A stretch of DNA of 64,000 nucleotides from a marine actinobacterium PHSC20C1 (GTDB lineage: Bacteria > Actinomycetota > Actinomycetes > Actinomycetales > Microbacteriaceae), in the NCBI GenBank assembly GCA_000153145.1, contig CH672415.1:1178750-1242749 (forward strand), given 5' to 3'. Position 1 is the first letter of the stretch. Each line of letters opens with the position of its first letter. Below the pieces are notes generated by a model, which saw nothing but the letters and a program-made list of their open reading frames with translations, had not been told where the DNA came from and made no database searches. Position numbers and translations under genes: made by a program. Below, in pieces: positions 41,627 through 51,199 of this stretch.

Positions 41627-43207
41627 TTACGGGAAGACCGTCAGCGGTGATGAGCCCGGCGTTTGTGGGTCGACGACGTAGGAAGAAATAAAGCCGCCCT
41701 CTGCCTGGGTGACGCTCACGTGCACGCGTCCGCTGTGGCCGAGCGCGTACGTCGTTCCGTTAGAAACGGGCACTCTCAAGGTCGACTCTGGGTCGATCGT
41801 GAATTCTTCAGCGACGCCGTCCGCCGAGGTCAGCGTCACGTCGACTGGCGCGTCGTTGGCGTTGACGACATTGAGCACAGCATCCAACCCGGCCGCGACC
41901 GTGAACTGGGTGTCTTCGACAAGCACTGGACTCGCAGCAAACCACGCAAAGTCTGTCGCTGTGACCGAACCGCCAGCTAGGACGGCCGAGGTTGTGCGGG
42001 CTGAAGCGACGACTGGAACATCGGATTCAATCTGCAGGGTGTAGCTGCCAGTTTCCAGTTCTTCAATCGGGATGTCAGTAACCACTCCTGCGCTCAGATC
42101 AAGAGTGAACCGTATGGGGTCACTCTTGGCATCCGACGATGTCAACGTCGCCGAAATCGTCGCTTGCGCGTCACCAGGAACGAAAACGCGCACGGCAGCG
42201 ATCAAGTCATCCGACTGCGTGACAGCGCCCCGGAGCGCCTGCATCGCCTCAAGGTCAGTAACTACAACGCTAGGAATCACGACGGATCGTGATGGTGCCT
42301 GAGTTGGCCCGACAATCTCGACTCCGCCGGGGTCGAGCCCGCGCACAATGGACTGCTGCAGCTCCGCCGTAATCTGGCCACCCGTGCTTGTCACATGCAC
42401 CACGGGAGATGTAACCCCGGGAGCGAATCCAGACAGCGACAGCACCCTCTGGCCGTTGGCAGGAACCACGATTCCGGACGTACCTGCCGCCGAAACCGCA
42501 CCCTGCTCGTCGAAGATGTCGAGTGTGACCGTCGAAGCGACCTCTGTCGGATTTGTGAGCGAAATCAGTGTCGAGCGCCCTGTCGTTGTCGCTCCACCCG
42601 AGAGCCAGCTGTCGCCACCGACAGCCCGACAGCCAGCGGATGCAAAACCGACGTAGTCACCCAAATTTACGTACTGTGACTGGGCGCCGCTGAGTCGCAC
42701 CACGCTATCGGGCGACTGCGAGTCCGGGGCTGCGCTCAGCACCAAAGGTGCGGCAACCGCTTCGCCAGTCTCGGCATCCGATGCAGTAATTCTCGACTGC
42801 TCTACCGCGCCAGTAGTCGATGAGAAACGCGTAACAGCTTGGCCAAGCGTGAACACCGACGACGCTGCGGCACCGGACTCATCCGACAGCCGCAGTAGCG
42901 GGCCAGGGCAGGTCAGTTGCTGTGCCGTTGGTACGGGTACGACCAGAGCACTTGGCGGAGTCGATACTCGGGAGGGAAGGTCGAGGAATGTCGCGCCAAG
43001 CACAACAGCGGCTGCTGTTCCGATCCCCACTACACCGACGATTACGCGCGCTCCGACAACGGCTGCGGCCTTTGCAGACACGGGGCGACGCGTGCTCGAC
43101 GTCGGCTCGGTAGCTCCAGTCAGTTCCGAATCGTCGTCAAATTCGCTTCCAGTTGGCTCGTCAGGCAGTGCTGCTGCCTCATCAGGTGTTGGGTCACTGA
43201 CAGTCAT
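41627..43207 (-). CDS. DUF5719-type envelope protein
   Basis: A 526-residue protein with an acidic cytoplasmic N-terminus, one transmembrane helix (about 47-72) and a large beta-rich extracytoplasmic domain (repeated short strands, NGTTYALGHSGRVHVSVTQAEGGFISSYVVDPQ at the end). It is the conserved partner of the large membrane glycosyltransferase gene just upstream, overlapping it by ATGA. Its role is inferred as part of an envelope glycan machine. Confidence 0.8.
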   Translation of the reverse strand: MTVSDPTPDEAAALPDEPTGSEFDDDSELTGATEPTSSTRRPVSAKAAAVVGARVIVGVVGIGTAAAVVLGATFLDLPSRVSTPPSALVVPVPTAQQLTCPGPLLRLSDESGAAASSVFTLGQAVTRFSSTTGAVEQSRITASDAETGEAVAAPLVLSAAPDSQSPDSVVRLSGAQSQYVNLGDYVGFASAGCRAVGGDSWLSGGATTTGRSTLISLTNPTEVASTVTLDIFDEQGAVSAAGTSGIVVPANGQRVLSLSGFAPGVTSPVVHVTSTGGQITAELQQSIVRGLDPGGVEIVGPTQAPSRSVVIPSVVVTDLEAMQALRGAVTQSDDLIAAVRVFVPGDAQATISATLTSSDAKSDPIRFTLDLSAGVVTDIPIEELETGSYTLQIESDVPVVASARTTSAVLAGGSVTATDFAWFAASPVLVEDTQFTVAAGLDAVLNVVNANDAPVDVTLTSADGVAEEFTIDPESTLRVPVSNGTTYALGHSGRVHVSVTQAEGGFISSYVVDPQTPGSSPLTVFP

Positions 43208-46020
43208 TCGCTTGCCTCAATCACGGTCACGGTACTTTCTGCCTTTGCCGCACGCAACCGTCGTCGACGGGTCGTGGGAATAGCAAGCAACAGGGTGAGG
43301 CCGATGACGACAGCTTGACCAACGAGCACTGCTTGACCGAATTGCGTTTCAGTGTTGCTCGGTCCCGCCGAGCCTGCGGTCGCATTTACGTTAGCGTCCG
43401 GATAGTGCCACAGGTACCCCTGCGAGGTATCACCAATGGGATTAAGCAAACTGTTGCCATCGAGTGCCTCGATGATCCGTTGGCGAGTCTCCGCTGTCTC
43501 CTGATCTGATCCTGGGGTCAGGACGATGAAGGCAATGTTGAGTTCTTCGAGTTCGCTCGCGACATCAAAGCCACTGCGAGACGCGATGTTGCCTGCGAGC
43601 GTTGCACTCTTTTTCTCTGCCGCCGAGAGCTCGGTATTCGTCGCGGCGATTGTCGACTGCTCATCGAGGCCAGAGCCGCGACCGCGATGGATGTCAACCG
43701 CGATCGTTGAGTCTGATGCGACCGTGAGTTGAAGAGTACCCAAGCCCTCTTGCTGAGTTGACTCTGCCGAAACAAACGCGGGGAGCATCCGGCCATTGCT
43801 GGCAGCCACTGGGGCAGCGCCTGACGCGAGCGACCACAGCGGAGCAGAAGCAAGTACCACCACACCGGCAAGTGCAACAAGGGCGGGCAACGCGGCGTGC
43901 TTCTCAAGGCTTTCAATTGCAACGACGACGGCACCACACAGGCCAAGCCAGTAGAGACTGAGTGCTGCGCCCGCCCACAGGGTGACAGGCAATTCCCCTG
44001 AAGCGCTGACCGCTACGTGTGTTGCTGCCACGGCACTCACAAAGCCCAACAGCGCGAGCGCAAGGGAAGGAACCGCGCGACGCGTTCCCGGGACGAAAAG
44101 ACTCATGAGGGCGAGCGCAGCAAACGGTGCAAGGAGAAGCGCCACCAAGAGCGGACCGTACTGATCGTTGAGGCCAAGCGTCGACAGGAGCGCGCTCCAG
44201 CCATTCGAGCCGGGAACGACGCTTCCGATCGCGAGTTGCCAGCCATTCGAGGCGATTCGGGCAATCGGTAGGCCAGGGTCCGCAAAAATCGCCCAGACTG
44301 TGCCGCGTGCAACCTGCTGCACCACGAGGGGAGCAAACAGCGCCGCTGCCGGAAGAACAATCCACAGCAAGCGATGGGCCGACTTGGGCCGTGCAATGAC
44401 CCACGCGAGCAAAGCAATGATTAAAGCAGGGGTAATGCTCGGCGCTGATGCCGCAATTGCTGCAAAGAGTAGCGCCGCAATTGCTGACATCGCCCAGTTG
44501 TGCGCCGCGCGCAAGACTGCCAACACGAGCCACGGAAGCAAAATGTGGACAAGAACTGCACCAAGCTGGCCCTCACCGAGCGACACCAAAAAGCTGGGAG
44601 CGAGGGTCCACGCCGTCGCAGCAAGCATGGGAGCCCAAGGGCGTTCGGAAATGGATGCCGCACAGAGCCACGCCGCGAGTGCGGCGAGCGGCAGCGCCAG
44701 TAGATACAACACGACCACGCTGAATGAAGGATTCCAGAAAGTTAGGGAACCCATTACCGCGAGTACAACGGCAAAGGGATCCGCCGCGACGACCTGCTGC
44801 GCTAAGTCATTCCAGCCGTAGCCGACATGAGCCCACAGCTCCGAAACTTTCGACGACAGAGGAAGCAACCCTCCCCCGGACAGAGCCCGCGCATCTACAA
44901 ATCGGGAAAAACTGAGGACTCCGACTACGCCCGCAAGCAAAACTACCCACGCACCGCCAGCACCGAAGAACCGAGGACGAATAATCTCGAACGCCGCATC
45001 TGGAGCATCACCGGCACGTTCGTGGGCACGCAGCTCGCGCAGCTCTGCCCACGACACGCGCAAGGGATCAACAGCGCCGAACCCGAGTCTCTTATTCCGC
45101 TTGAGATTGCGTCTCGCGGAGACGACACCACCGTCGAAAATTGCCGCGAATGCGGCAGCGAACTCGCCCGCGACGGCCGTGGGCCGCTTAGCAACGAGGT
45201 GGCCAAGCGAGCGCAAGATTGCCAGCGGCAAGAAAGTGAGCCAGTGCAATGGCACCGCGAAACCTGGCGCGTAGACCAGGCGGCGATGCAGTTGTGCAAA
45301 CCGTTGAGCGCGATTGTGCGCGGCGGCTGAAACCGAACGCTTGCCAAAAAGTTCAGGACCTCCGGCGCTCGCGACTCGAGCATCCGCTACGGCCACAACA
45401 CGGTGGCCGGCCAATCGGGCTCGAACGCAGAAGTCGAGCGCCGCATCCACCGAAGTTAGTTTTGGATCGAATCCGCCAAGCGCTGTCCACACTTGACGTC
45501 GAACGAGCATGCCCGCGCCAGCTACCCCCAGGGTGTCGGTCAAGATGTCGTGCTGCGCCTGATCAAGTTCATCGTTGACCAGACCGAGCGATCGACCAAG
45601 TGGGGTAAGGGATTCACCGAAGTTTGAAATAACGGCCGGATTGTCCCAGCGAACCAGTTTGGGTCCGGCGACAGCCACCGATGGTGCAATTTCGACAGCA
45701 CCAAGCAGAGCGCGCAGTGCACCAGGGTCTGGGGCGCTGTCGTGGCTCAACAGCCAGAGCCACTCGTTTTCCGCCGCCTGGGGCGCAGCCGTTTGCAGCG
45801 CCTGAGACAAAGCGCCGCCAAAGGTTTTGCGGCCGTGCGAGTCCGAAATCTGCGCCGGAGCAGATTCCACCATGATCGACAGCGATTCATCATGGGAATC
45901 AGCGTCGACGGCAATTAGCGAATCGGCTCGACGAGTTTGGGCCGCAATCGCGGCAAGCGTTCGTGGCAGATATTTGGCACCGTTGCGGGCGACTAAGACT
46001 GCTGTGACTCTCGGCTGCAT
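43204..46020 (-). CDS. Large membrane glycosyltransferase (GT2 domain plus many TM helices)
   Basis: About 938 residues. The N-terminal GT2 domain (TAVLVARNGAKYLPRTLAAIAAQTRRADSLIAVDADSHDES, then WLLSHDSAPDPGALRALL) is followed by about twelve hydrophobic helices and a C-terminal extracytoplasmic part. It probably transfers sugars onto a membrane-linked acceptor. An ATG at 46047 is also possible; neither has a good ribosome site. It forms a two-gene operon with the DUF5719 gene and is typical of Microbacteriaceae at this place between the Rv3259-like gene and whiB2. Confidence 0.85.
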   Translation of the reverse strand: MQPRVTAVLVARNGAKYLPRTLAAIAAQTRRADSLIAVDADSHDESLSIMVESAPAQISDSHGRKTFGGALSQALQTAAPQAAENEWLWLLSHDSAPDPGALRALLGAVEIAPSVAVAGPKLVRWDNPAVISNFGESLTPLGRSLGLVNDELDQAQHDILTDTLGVAGAGMLVRRQVWTALGGFDPKLTSVDAALDFCVRARLAGHRVVAVADARVASAGGPELFGKRSVSAAAHNRAQRFAQLHRRLVYAPGFAVPLHWLTFLPLAILRSLGHLVAKRPTAVAGEFAAAFAAIFDGGVVSARRNLKRNKRLGFGAVDPLRVSWAELRELRAHERAGDAPDAAFEIIRPRFFGAGGAWVVLLAGVVGVLSFSRFVDARALSGGGLLPLSSKVSELWAHVGYGWNDLAQQVVAADPFAVVLAVMGSLTFWNPSFSVVVLYLLALPLAALAAWLCAASISERPWAPMLAATAWTLAPSFLVSLGEGQLGAVLVHILLPWLVLAVLRAAHNWAMSAIAALLFAAIAASAPSITPALIIALLAWVIARPKSAHRLLWIVLPAAALFAPLVVQQVARGTVWAIFADPGLPIARIASNGWQLAIGSVVPGSNGWSALLSTLGLNDQYGPLLVALLLAPFAALALMSLFVPGTRRAVPSLALALLGFVSAVAATHVAVSASGELPVTLWAGAALSLYWLGLCGAVVVAIESLEKHAALPALVALAGVVVLASAPLWSLASGAAPVAASNGRMLPAFVSAESTQQEGLGTLQLTVASDSTIAVDIHRGRGSGLDEQSTIAATNTELSAAEKKSATLAGNIASRSGFDVASELEELNIAFIVLTPGSDQETAETRQRIIEALDGNSLLNPIGDTSQGYLWHYPDANVNATAGSAGPSNTETQFGQAVLVGQAVVIGLTLLLAIPTTRRRRLRAAKAESTVTVIEASE

Positions 46021-46114
46021 TTGTTTGAGACTAAGCGTCGCGGGCATTCAAGAGCACTCGACTCGCTGCGGTTTGACGAGACTGGGAATTGCCCCCGGCG
46101 AAAGGCTAGGGACC

Positions 46115-46441
46115 CTAGCCTGCGCGCTTACGCAGCTTGCGTCGCTCGCGCTCTGAAAGCCCGCCCCAAATACCAAATCGCTCGTCGTTTTCTAGAGCGT
46201 ATTCAAGACATTGGCTGCGTACTTCACACGTCGAGCAGATTTTCTTGGCGTCTCGAGTCGACCCACCCTTTTCGGGGAAGAACGCTTCAGGATCTGTTTG
46301 AGCACAGAGCGAATCTGTCTGCCATGAAAGTGCGTTGCCATCTTCGTCAGCGAGTGGTTGCCGAACGCCAGGGACCCCGAGTCGAACGGGGTCAACAAAC
46401 CAGTCGTCAGGAACCCCTGAGCGGTATCCGCTGTTGCCCAT
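46115..46441 (-). CDS. whiB2: WhiB-family iron-sulfur regulator, WhiB2/WhmD type
   Basis: A 108-residue WhiB protein with cluster ligands C46, C69, C72 and C78, the G-I-W-G-G turn and the basic tail ERRKLRKRAG. The longer N-terminal extension is typical of WhiB2/WhmD, which controls septation. The ATG at 46441 is chosen with GGAGGGGAGAG upstream; an ATG at 46480 would be further out. A perfect 12-base palindrome lies 55 bases upstream (46496-46507). Same local order as Rv3260c. Confidence 0.9.
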   Translation of the reverse strand: MGNSGYRSGVPDDWFVDPVRLGVPGVRQPLADEDGNALSWQTDSLCAQTDPEAFFPEKGGSTRDAKKICSTCEVRSQCLEYALENDERFGIWGGLSERERRKLRKRAG

Positions 46442-46495
46442 CTGGTCTCTCTCCCCTCCGCTTTCAATGCTTCGCATCAAATCGCGTTACATAAT

Positions 46496-46507
46496 TACAC
46501 CGGTGTA
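46496..46507. promoter_or_regulatory. 12-base palindrome in the whiB2 promoter region
   Basis: TACACCGGTGTA is a perfect dyad 54 bases upstream of the whiB2 start codon, in the 140-base gap between whiB2 and the next gene. It could be the binding site of a dimeric regulator. Which one is unknown. Confidence 0.45.
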
Positions 46508-46581
46508 GTTCCGCAGAGTCAAGTCGCAGATGATAATTGCCTCGACCAAAACTTAAGGGTTATGGCGCGCCGTGACTTCGA

Positions 46582-47529
46582 TTAACTCAGCAAAGCGAGA
46601 TCGTGATCAACCATCGCTGCCACGATTTCATCAAAATCTACCGTCGGCGACCATCCGAGAACTCGCCGAGCCTTGCTCGCATCGCCCATTTGCACCGGAG
46701 CATCACCCGACCGCAAGAGCGAATCAGCAACCTGCACACGCTCGCGCCAGTCCGCAACGCCCGCGCGTACGAACGCCGCTTCCACAAAATCACGAACCGA
46801 GTGCGAAACACCAGTCGCGACCACAAAGTCGTCAGCTTCGGAGTGTTGGGCGGCCAGAAAGAGCGCGTTAGCGTAATCGGGCGCCCAACCCCAGTCCCGC
46901 TGCGCATCTAGGTTTCCGAGCTCCAGCGTCTCCTGCAAGCCCTTCGAAATACGAGCCGCAGCCGCCGTGATCTTGCGAGTCACAAAGGTTTCAGGTCGTC
47001 GCGGCGACTCGTGGTTGTACAAGATCACCGACGATGCGGCTACCCCTGCCGTCCTGTAAGCGCCAACAAGGCCGTGAGCGTACGCTTTCGCCGCCCCATA
47101 GGGGCTAGTCGGTCGCACGACTGTCTCTTCGTTCTGAGGAGCGACAGTAGGCGCACCAAATATTTCCGCGCTCGATGCCTGAACAAAACGGATGTCAACA
47201 TCACCGCGATCGTGGAGCAGCTTTACTGCCGCCAACATCTCAGCAACAACCGCACCATTGAGCCGCGCGGTAAGAGTCGGATTCTGCCACGACTGGTAGA
47301 CGGAGCTCAGAGCCGCAAGATTGTAGATCTCATTCGGTTCTACGCTCGCAATCAGCTCGGCAATCGAGCTATCGGTCGCCAGGTCGAGTTCGTGAGCTGT
47401 GACTCCCTCGGTGACCACCTCATCCGCGTCTCTCGTGACGCCATGAACTTCGTAGCCGCGAGCAAGGAGAAGCTCGGCGAGGTACGAGCCATCTTGCCCC
47501 GTAACGCCAGTGATCAATGCGCGCTTCAT
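46582..47529 (-). CDS. GDP-mannose 4,6-dehydratase-like epimerase/dehydratase, paralogue 2
   Basis: A 315-residue extended [30 protein letters not shown] and [13 protein letters not shown] are the motifs of GDP-mannose 4,6-dehydratases (Gmd). It overlaps the upstream gmd-like gene by four bases (ATGA) and is about 15 residues shorter. The two are diverged copies, not identical. It could be a second dehydratase, a partner subunit or a later-step enzyme. GDP-rhamnose reductase (RMD) was considered, but Gmd-specific motifs are retained. Confidence 0.8.
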   Translation of the reverse strand: MKRALITGVTGQDGSYLAELLLARGYEVHGVTRDADEVVTEGVTAHELDLATDSSIAELIASVEPNEIYNLAALSSVYQSWQNPTLTARLNGAVVAEMLAAVKLLHDRGDVDIRFVQASSAEIFGAPTVAPQNEETVVRPTSPYGAAKAYAHGLVGAYRTAGVAASSVILYNHESPRRPETFVTRKITAAAARISKGLQETLELGNLDAQRDWGWAPDYANALFLAAQHSEADDFVVATGVSHSVRDFVEAAFVRAGVADWRERVQVADSLLRSGDAPVQMGDASKARRVLGWSPTVDFDEIVAAMVDHDLALLS

Positions 47530-48521
47530 TTGAGGCCGGCAAGCTCTCTCTGTTCGGCGACGTCAGCTTCGACCATCATCGCAATCAGTTCCGGGAACTT
47601 GACCTTCGGCTTCCACCCCAGTCGTTCGAGTGCCTTGCTCGAGTCGCCAACAAGAAGGTCGACTTCGGCTGGGCGCATGAATCGTTCGTCGAGTTCAACG
47701 TAGCTACTCCAATCGTCGATTCCGACGGCGGCGAAAGCGTGATCGAGAAGTACGCGGATGCTCTGCGTTTCTCCGGTCGAAATTACGTAGTCATCTGGCT
47801 CATCTTGCTGCAGCATCAGCCACATCGCTTCGACGTAGTCGCCAGCAAATCCCCAGTCGCGCTGGGCATCCAAATTTCCGAGCGTAATCGTGTCTTGCAG
47901 CCCCAGGGAGATTCGAGCCACCGCTCGGCTCACCTTGCGTGTGACGAACTCGGGGCCGCGGCGTGGTGATTCATGGTTGAAGAGCACGCCAGAAGACGCA
48001 TGCATGCCGTAGGACTCACGGTAGTTAATGGTCATGTAGTGGCCATAAACTTTCGCAACGCCGTAGGGCGAGCGTGGCCACAATAGGGTGTCTTCGTTCT
48101 GCGGAACAGTCTGAACTTTGCCAAACATTTCAGAACTGGATGCTTGGTAGAACCGCACCTGCTGGCCGGTTGCTGCCGTGTGAAGGCGTACGGCTTCAAG
48201 TGCGTTGAGCACGCCCATACCGGTTACTTCGCTTGTGAGGTGGGCGTTCTCCCACGAGTAAGCCACGAAAGAGATTGCCCCAAGGTTGTAGAACTCGTCT
48301 GGTTTTGCCACGCTCATTGCTCGCATGAGACTTGAGAGGTCGGTGAGGTCCCCTGTCAGAATCTCGACATCGGGAATCAGTTGTTCCAGTAGCTCACGCT
48401 TCGGGTTATTTTGCCCGCGCATGAGACCGAAGACTTTGTAGCCCTTCGAGAGCAGCAGCTCGGCGAGGTAGAGGCCATCTTGGCCGGTGATCCCTGTGAT
48501 GAATGCGCGCTTCATAGTCAT
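47526..48521 (-). CDS. gmd: GDP-mannose 4,6-dehydratase
   Basis: A 331-residue extended SDR making GDP-4-keto-6-deoxy-D-mannose from GDP-mannose with bound [42 protein letters not shown] and [11 protein letters not shown] are the family signatures. Two ATGs (48521 and 48515) are available; GAAAG lies upstream. It begins the gmd-like tandem and is fed by manA/manB. No fucose synthetase (WcaG-type) gene is in the window. Confidence 0.87.
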   Translation of the reverse strand: MTMKRAFITGITGQDGLYLAELLLSKGYKVFGLMRGQNNPKRELLEQLIPDVEILTGDLTDLSSLMRAMSVAKPDEFYNLGAISFVAYSWENAHLTSEVTGMGVLNALEAVRLHTAATGQQVRFYQASSSEMFGKVQTVPQNEDTLLWPRSPYGVAKVYGHYMTINYRESYGMHASSGVLFNHESPRRGPEFVTRKVSRAVARISLGLQDTITLGNLDAQRDWGFAGDYVEAMWLMLQQDEPDDYVISTGETQSIRVLLDHAFAAVGIDDWSSYVELDERFMRPAEVDLLVGDSSKALERLGWKPKVKFPELIAMMVEADVAEQRELAGLK

Positions 48522-48630
48522 CTTTCTTGCTTGCGGCCGGCTCTTCCCGGGCTCCGAACCGAAACTTCGGCCGATGTAACGCTACTGGAACTTGAGCCGC
48601 AGTGCAGTGCGCTCACAACTGCGCACCGTG

Positions 48631-49899
48631 TTAGATCTCGGTCGACGTATCATCCGATCGCGTTGTCGCCACAATGAAAGCTCCCTTGTGTACCCGGATG
48701 CGCCAGACGAATATCGCCTGCGTGCACACGGATACGGTTTCGCCGATTGCGAGCCCCCAAGCGCCACCTGCAGCGCCGTAGCTTGCACTGAGGGTGAGGA
48801 TCGCGGGCACACCGACTGCAGCGGCGAGCAGCACACTGATCATGAACTGGCGGCGGGCCCCCATTCCGACAAGAGTGATACGACCGAGCGAGGTTCCTAG
48901 GGCAATTCCCAGTGTTGCGACGCCGAGACCAAGCGCCGTTGCCTCGTTGATCGCCACTTCGGCGCCGAAAAGAAATTCGGACAACCAAGGCCCCAATAGT
49001 GCAAACGCGGCGAGGCCAGTGAGCCCCAAGGAACCGTGCACCACAAACGATCGCCGAATACGGTGAGCAAACTCTGCATCGCCCTCTTCTACAACCCAGC
49101 CCTGAAGCGCGTTTCCCAGCGCAGAGACCGAATACTGGCCGATGCGGTACAACTTGTCGCCAGAAACATAGGCGGCAGCCTGAGCGCTCGCTGCAGTCGC
49201 ACCGACAAAGGTGACCGCGAGAGAGTTGTACGCTCCCCCAGCGACCTCAGTGGTCACGGCAGAGCGGTTCGCACGGAAGACCTCACGAACAGCAGAACTG
49301 TCACGACGCGCAAGCTCGGAGAAACCCGCCGTGCGAATGGCGAACAGACTCACGCTGACGAGAGAAGCCAGAACGAGCAGTACCGGATACCAGAGCACGT
49401 CTCCCGCGTTCAACACCACTACAGCGGCAATAACCGTCGCCACGATGCGCGGAGAGATTTCGTAGATCGCAATGAGACTTGCGCGCCCTAGCCCGATCAT
49501 GAACCAGGCGCTCGACAGTCCCGTGAGGCTCATAGCGACCGCCATCACTGCGGCATCCACTCGATAGTTGCTCGGCGACACCACGGCAGCGATTACGCCA
49601 GCCAGCACCGCGCTTGGCAGCCAAATAAGCAGTCGAGCCTGCAAACTTGTCGCCAACAAACGGGGGCGGATGCTCGGTTGAGCCAACGCAATCAGTGGAG
49701 GCCCCACCGTATTGAAGCCGAGCGCGACGATGAGCGCAAAAAACCCACCACTCGACTGACCAACCGCGATCGCGAGCCAGGCATCGGCACCAGCAACCCT
49801 CGCCAGAATCGGCAAGAAGAGAAATGGCGTGATCAGCGACAAGAACGGTAGCCCCGCAAAACCGAGGATGCGTTTGGCGAAGCTGCCTCGAGCGGTCAT
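48631..49899 (-). CDS. Polysaccharide flippase-like membrane protein (Wzx type)
   Basis: A 422-residue protein with about eleven to twelve hydrophobic helices and the gapped pattern of MATE/polysaccharide transporters (FAGLPFLSLITPFLFLPILARVAGADAWLAIAVGQSSGG). It probably moves lipid-linked sugar units across the membrane. It lies ten bases after manA. The ATG at 49899 is chosen; the frame upstream of it belongs to manA DNA. The gene is diverged, so an export role for other lipids is possible. Confidence 0.75.
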   Translation of the reverse strand: MTARGSFAKRILGFAGLPFLSLITPFLFLPILARVAGADAWLAIAVGQSSGGFFALIVALGFNTVGPPLIALAQPSIRPRLLATSLQARLLIWLPSAVLAGVIAAVVSPSNYRVDAAVMAVAMSLTGLSSAWFMIGLGRASLIAIYEISPRIVATVIAAVVVLNAGDVLWYPVLLVLASLVSVSLFAIRTAGFSELARRDSSAVREVFRANRSAVTTEVAGGAYNSLAVTFVGATAASAQAAAYVSGDKLYRIGQYSVSALGNALQGWVVEEGDAEFAHRIRRSFVVHGSLGLTGLAAFALLGPWLSEFLFGAEVAINEATALGLGVATLGIALGTSLGRITLVGMGARRQFMISVLLAAAVGVPAILTLSASYGAAGGAWGLAIGETVSVCTQAIFVWRIRVHKGAFIVATTRSDDTSTEI

Positions 49900-49909
49900 G
49901 AGTGCAACA

Positions 49910-51091
49910 CTATTGCGTTGCCGCCACAAACATTTGTCCAACACCACTGACCGTGAGCGTGTCTTCCTCTGCTGTGGCAAAGACAGAATCTCCGCGCGCC
50001 AACGAAACCGACCCGGTTGTCCCCTCGACAGTGAACTCGCCATCGGTGCAGAGCAGGATCGCGGCACTGGCGACAGCGACTGTCGACGCTCCGGTTATTG
50101 CCGTGAGCTGAAAGTCGGGAACGGCCGGGCGAAATACTGTCGAATTAGTGCCCTGTGGTTCTGGCCGCAAGTATGGCACTGGGCTAGCCGAGAAATCGAG
50201 GACGCTCAGCAGCTCAGGAACATCAACGTGCTTCGGAGTGAGGCCACCGCGCAACACGTTGTCCGAGGAGGCCATCAGCTCAATCCCGACACCGCGCAGG
50301 TAGGCATGGATGTTGCCAGCGGGCAAGAACAGCGCCTCACCCTTCGTGAGGGTCACGTGATTGAGCATGAGCGCGATGAGTACGCCAGGGTCGCCAGGGT
50401 AATAACCCGCGAGAGTTCGGACGAGAGCGAATTCGTCGCTCGCATCCTCTGCCGCGAGCGCCGAGACGCGCGCCACAAGATCGCCGACAGGCGATTGCGC
50501 CGAGATCAACCACTCGAACATCCCGCGAATGGTGGAATCGTCGCGAGCGAAAGCCAACCATTCGGCAAACAGACCGGGATTGGGGGTCGCGCTTGCGGCA
50601 TCCACAGCAGCAAGTCGTTCAATGGATGCTCGGGTGTCGGCCATCGCGCGAAAACCGCACAGCGCCTCGAACTTTTCGCTCACCGCAACGATGAGTTCTG
50701 GCTTAGCCGAGGCATCTTTGTAGTTGCGGTGAGCGGCGGTGAGGGGAATCCCGGCCGCATTTTCGCGCGCAAAACCTTCGATCGCTTGATCCGGCGTTGG
50801 GTGCGCTTGTAGCGAGAGTGGCGCACCGGCGGCAAGAACCTTGAGCAAGAAAGGCAATTGGGTGACGCCGCTGCCAAGGATCAGTGAGCCTGAGCGTTGA
50901 ATCCACTCGGAAAGGTCCCGTGCACCGTCGGCGAGCGCCGGATCGATGACGACGCTTGGGCAACCAGGGTGTGCACCTAGCCAGAGCTCCGCTTCGGGCT
51001 TTCCTGTTGGTTCCTTTGCTAGCAGAGCTGAGATTTCGCCGGATGATCCCCAAGCGTAATCGCGCGGGGTATTAGTGATGCCTACAAACAT
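49910..51091 (-). CDS. manA: Mannose-6-phosphate isomerase, class I
   Basis: A 393-residue cupin-fold zinc enzyme interconverting fructose-6-P and mannose-6-P. The family features DYAWGS, ELWLGAHPGCPS, PLSLQAHPTPDQA (metal ligands Gln and His), KPELIVAV, LPAGNIHAYLRGVGIELMASSDNVLRGGLT are all intact. The start codon is at 51091, divergent from an acyl-CoA dehydrogenase. It supplies mannose-6-P to ManB. Position matches Rv3255c. Confidence 0.95.
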   Translation of the reverse strand: MFVGITNTPRDYAWGSSGEISALLAKEPTGKPEAELWLGAHPGCPSVVIDPALADGARDLSEWIQRSGSLILGSGVTQLPFLLKVLAAGAPLSLQAHPTPDQAIEGFARENAAGIPLTAAHRNYKDASAKPELIVAVSEKFEALCGFRAMADTRASIERLAAVDAASATPNPGLFAEWLAFARDDSTIRGMFEWLISAQSPVGDLVARVSALAAEDASDEFALVRTLAGYYPGDPGVLIALMLNHVTLTKGEALFLPAGNIHAYLRGVGIELMASSDNVLRGGLTPKHVDVPELLSVLDFSASPVPYLRPEPQGTNSTVFRPAVPDFQLTAITGASTVAVASAAILLCTDGEFTVEGTTGSVSLARGDSVFATAEEDTLTVSGVGQMFVAATQ

Positions 51092-51199
51092 TCAGTCCAC
51101 TCTTCTCGAAGCGTTAGACCAAAGTACCAACCGTCTAGAAGCGACGGGTACTCACGCTTTAGGCTCGCAATGATTTCGACAAGCAATGGAGCGACGACT

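Noticed and set aside
46582-47529. Second gmd-like gene as GDP-rhamnose reductase (RMD)
   Set aside because: It keeps the Gmd hallmarks NHESPRR and [10 protein letters not shown], which I would not expect in RMD; not excluded by experiment.
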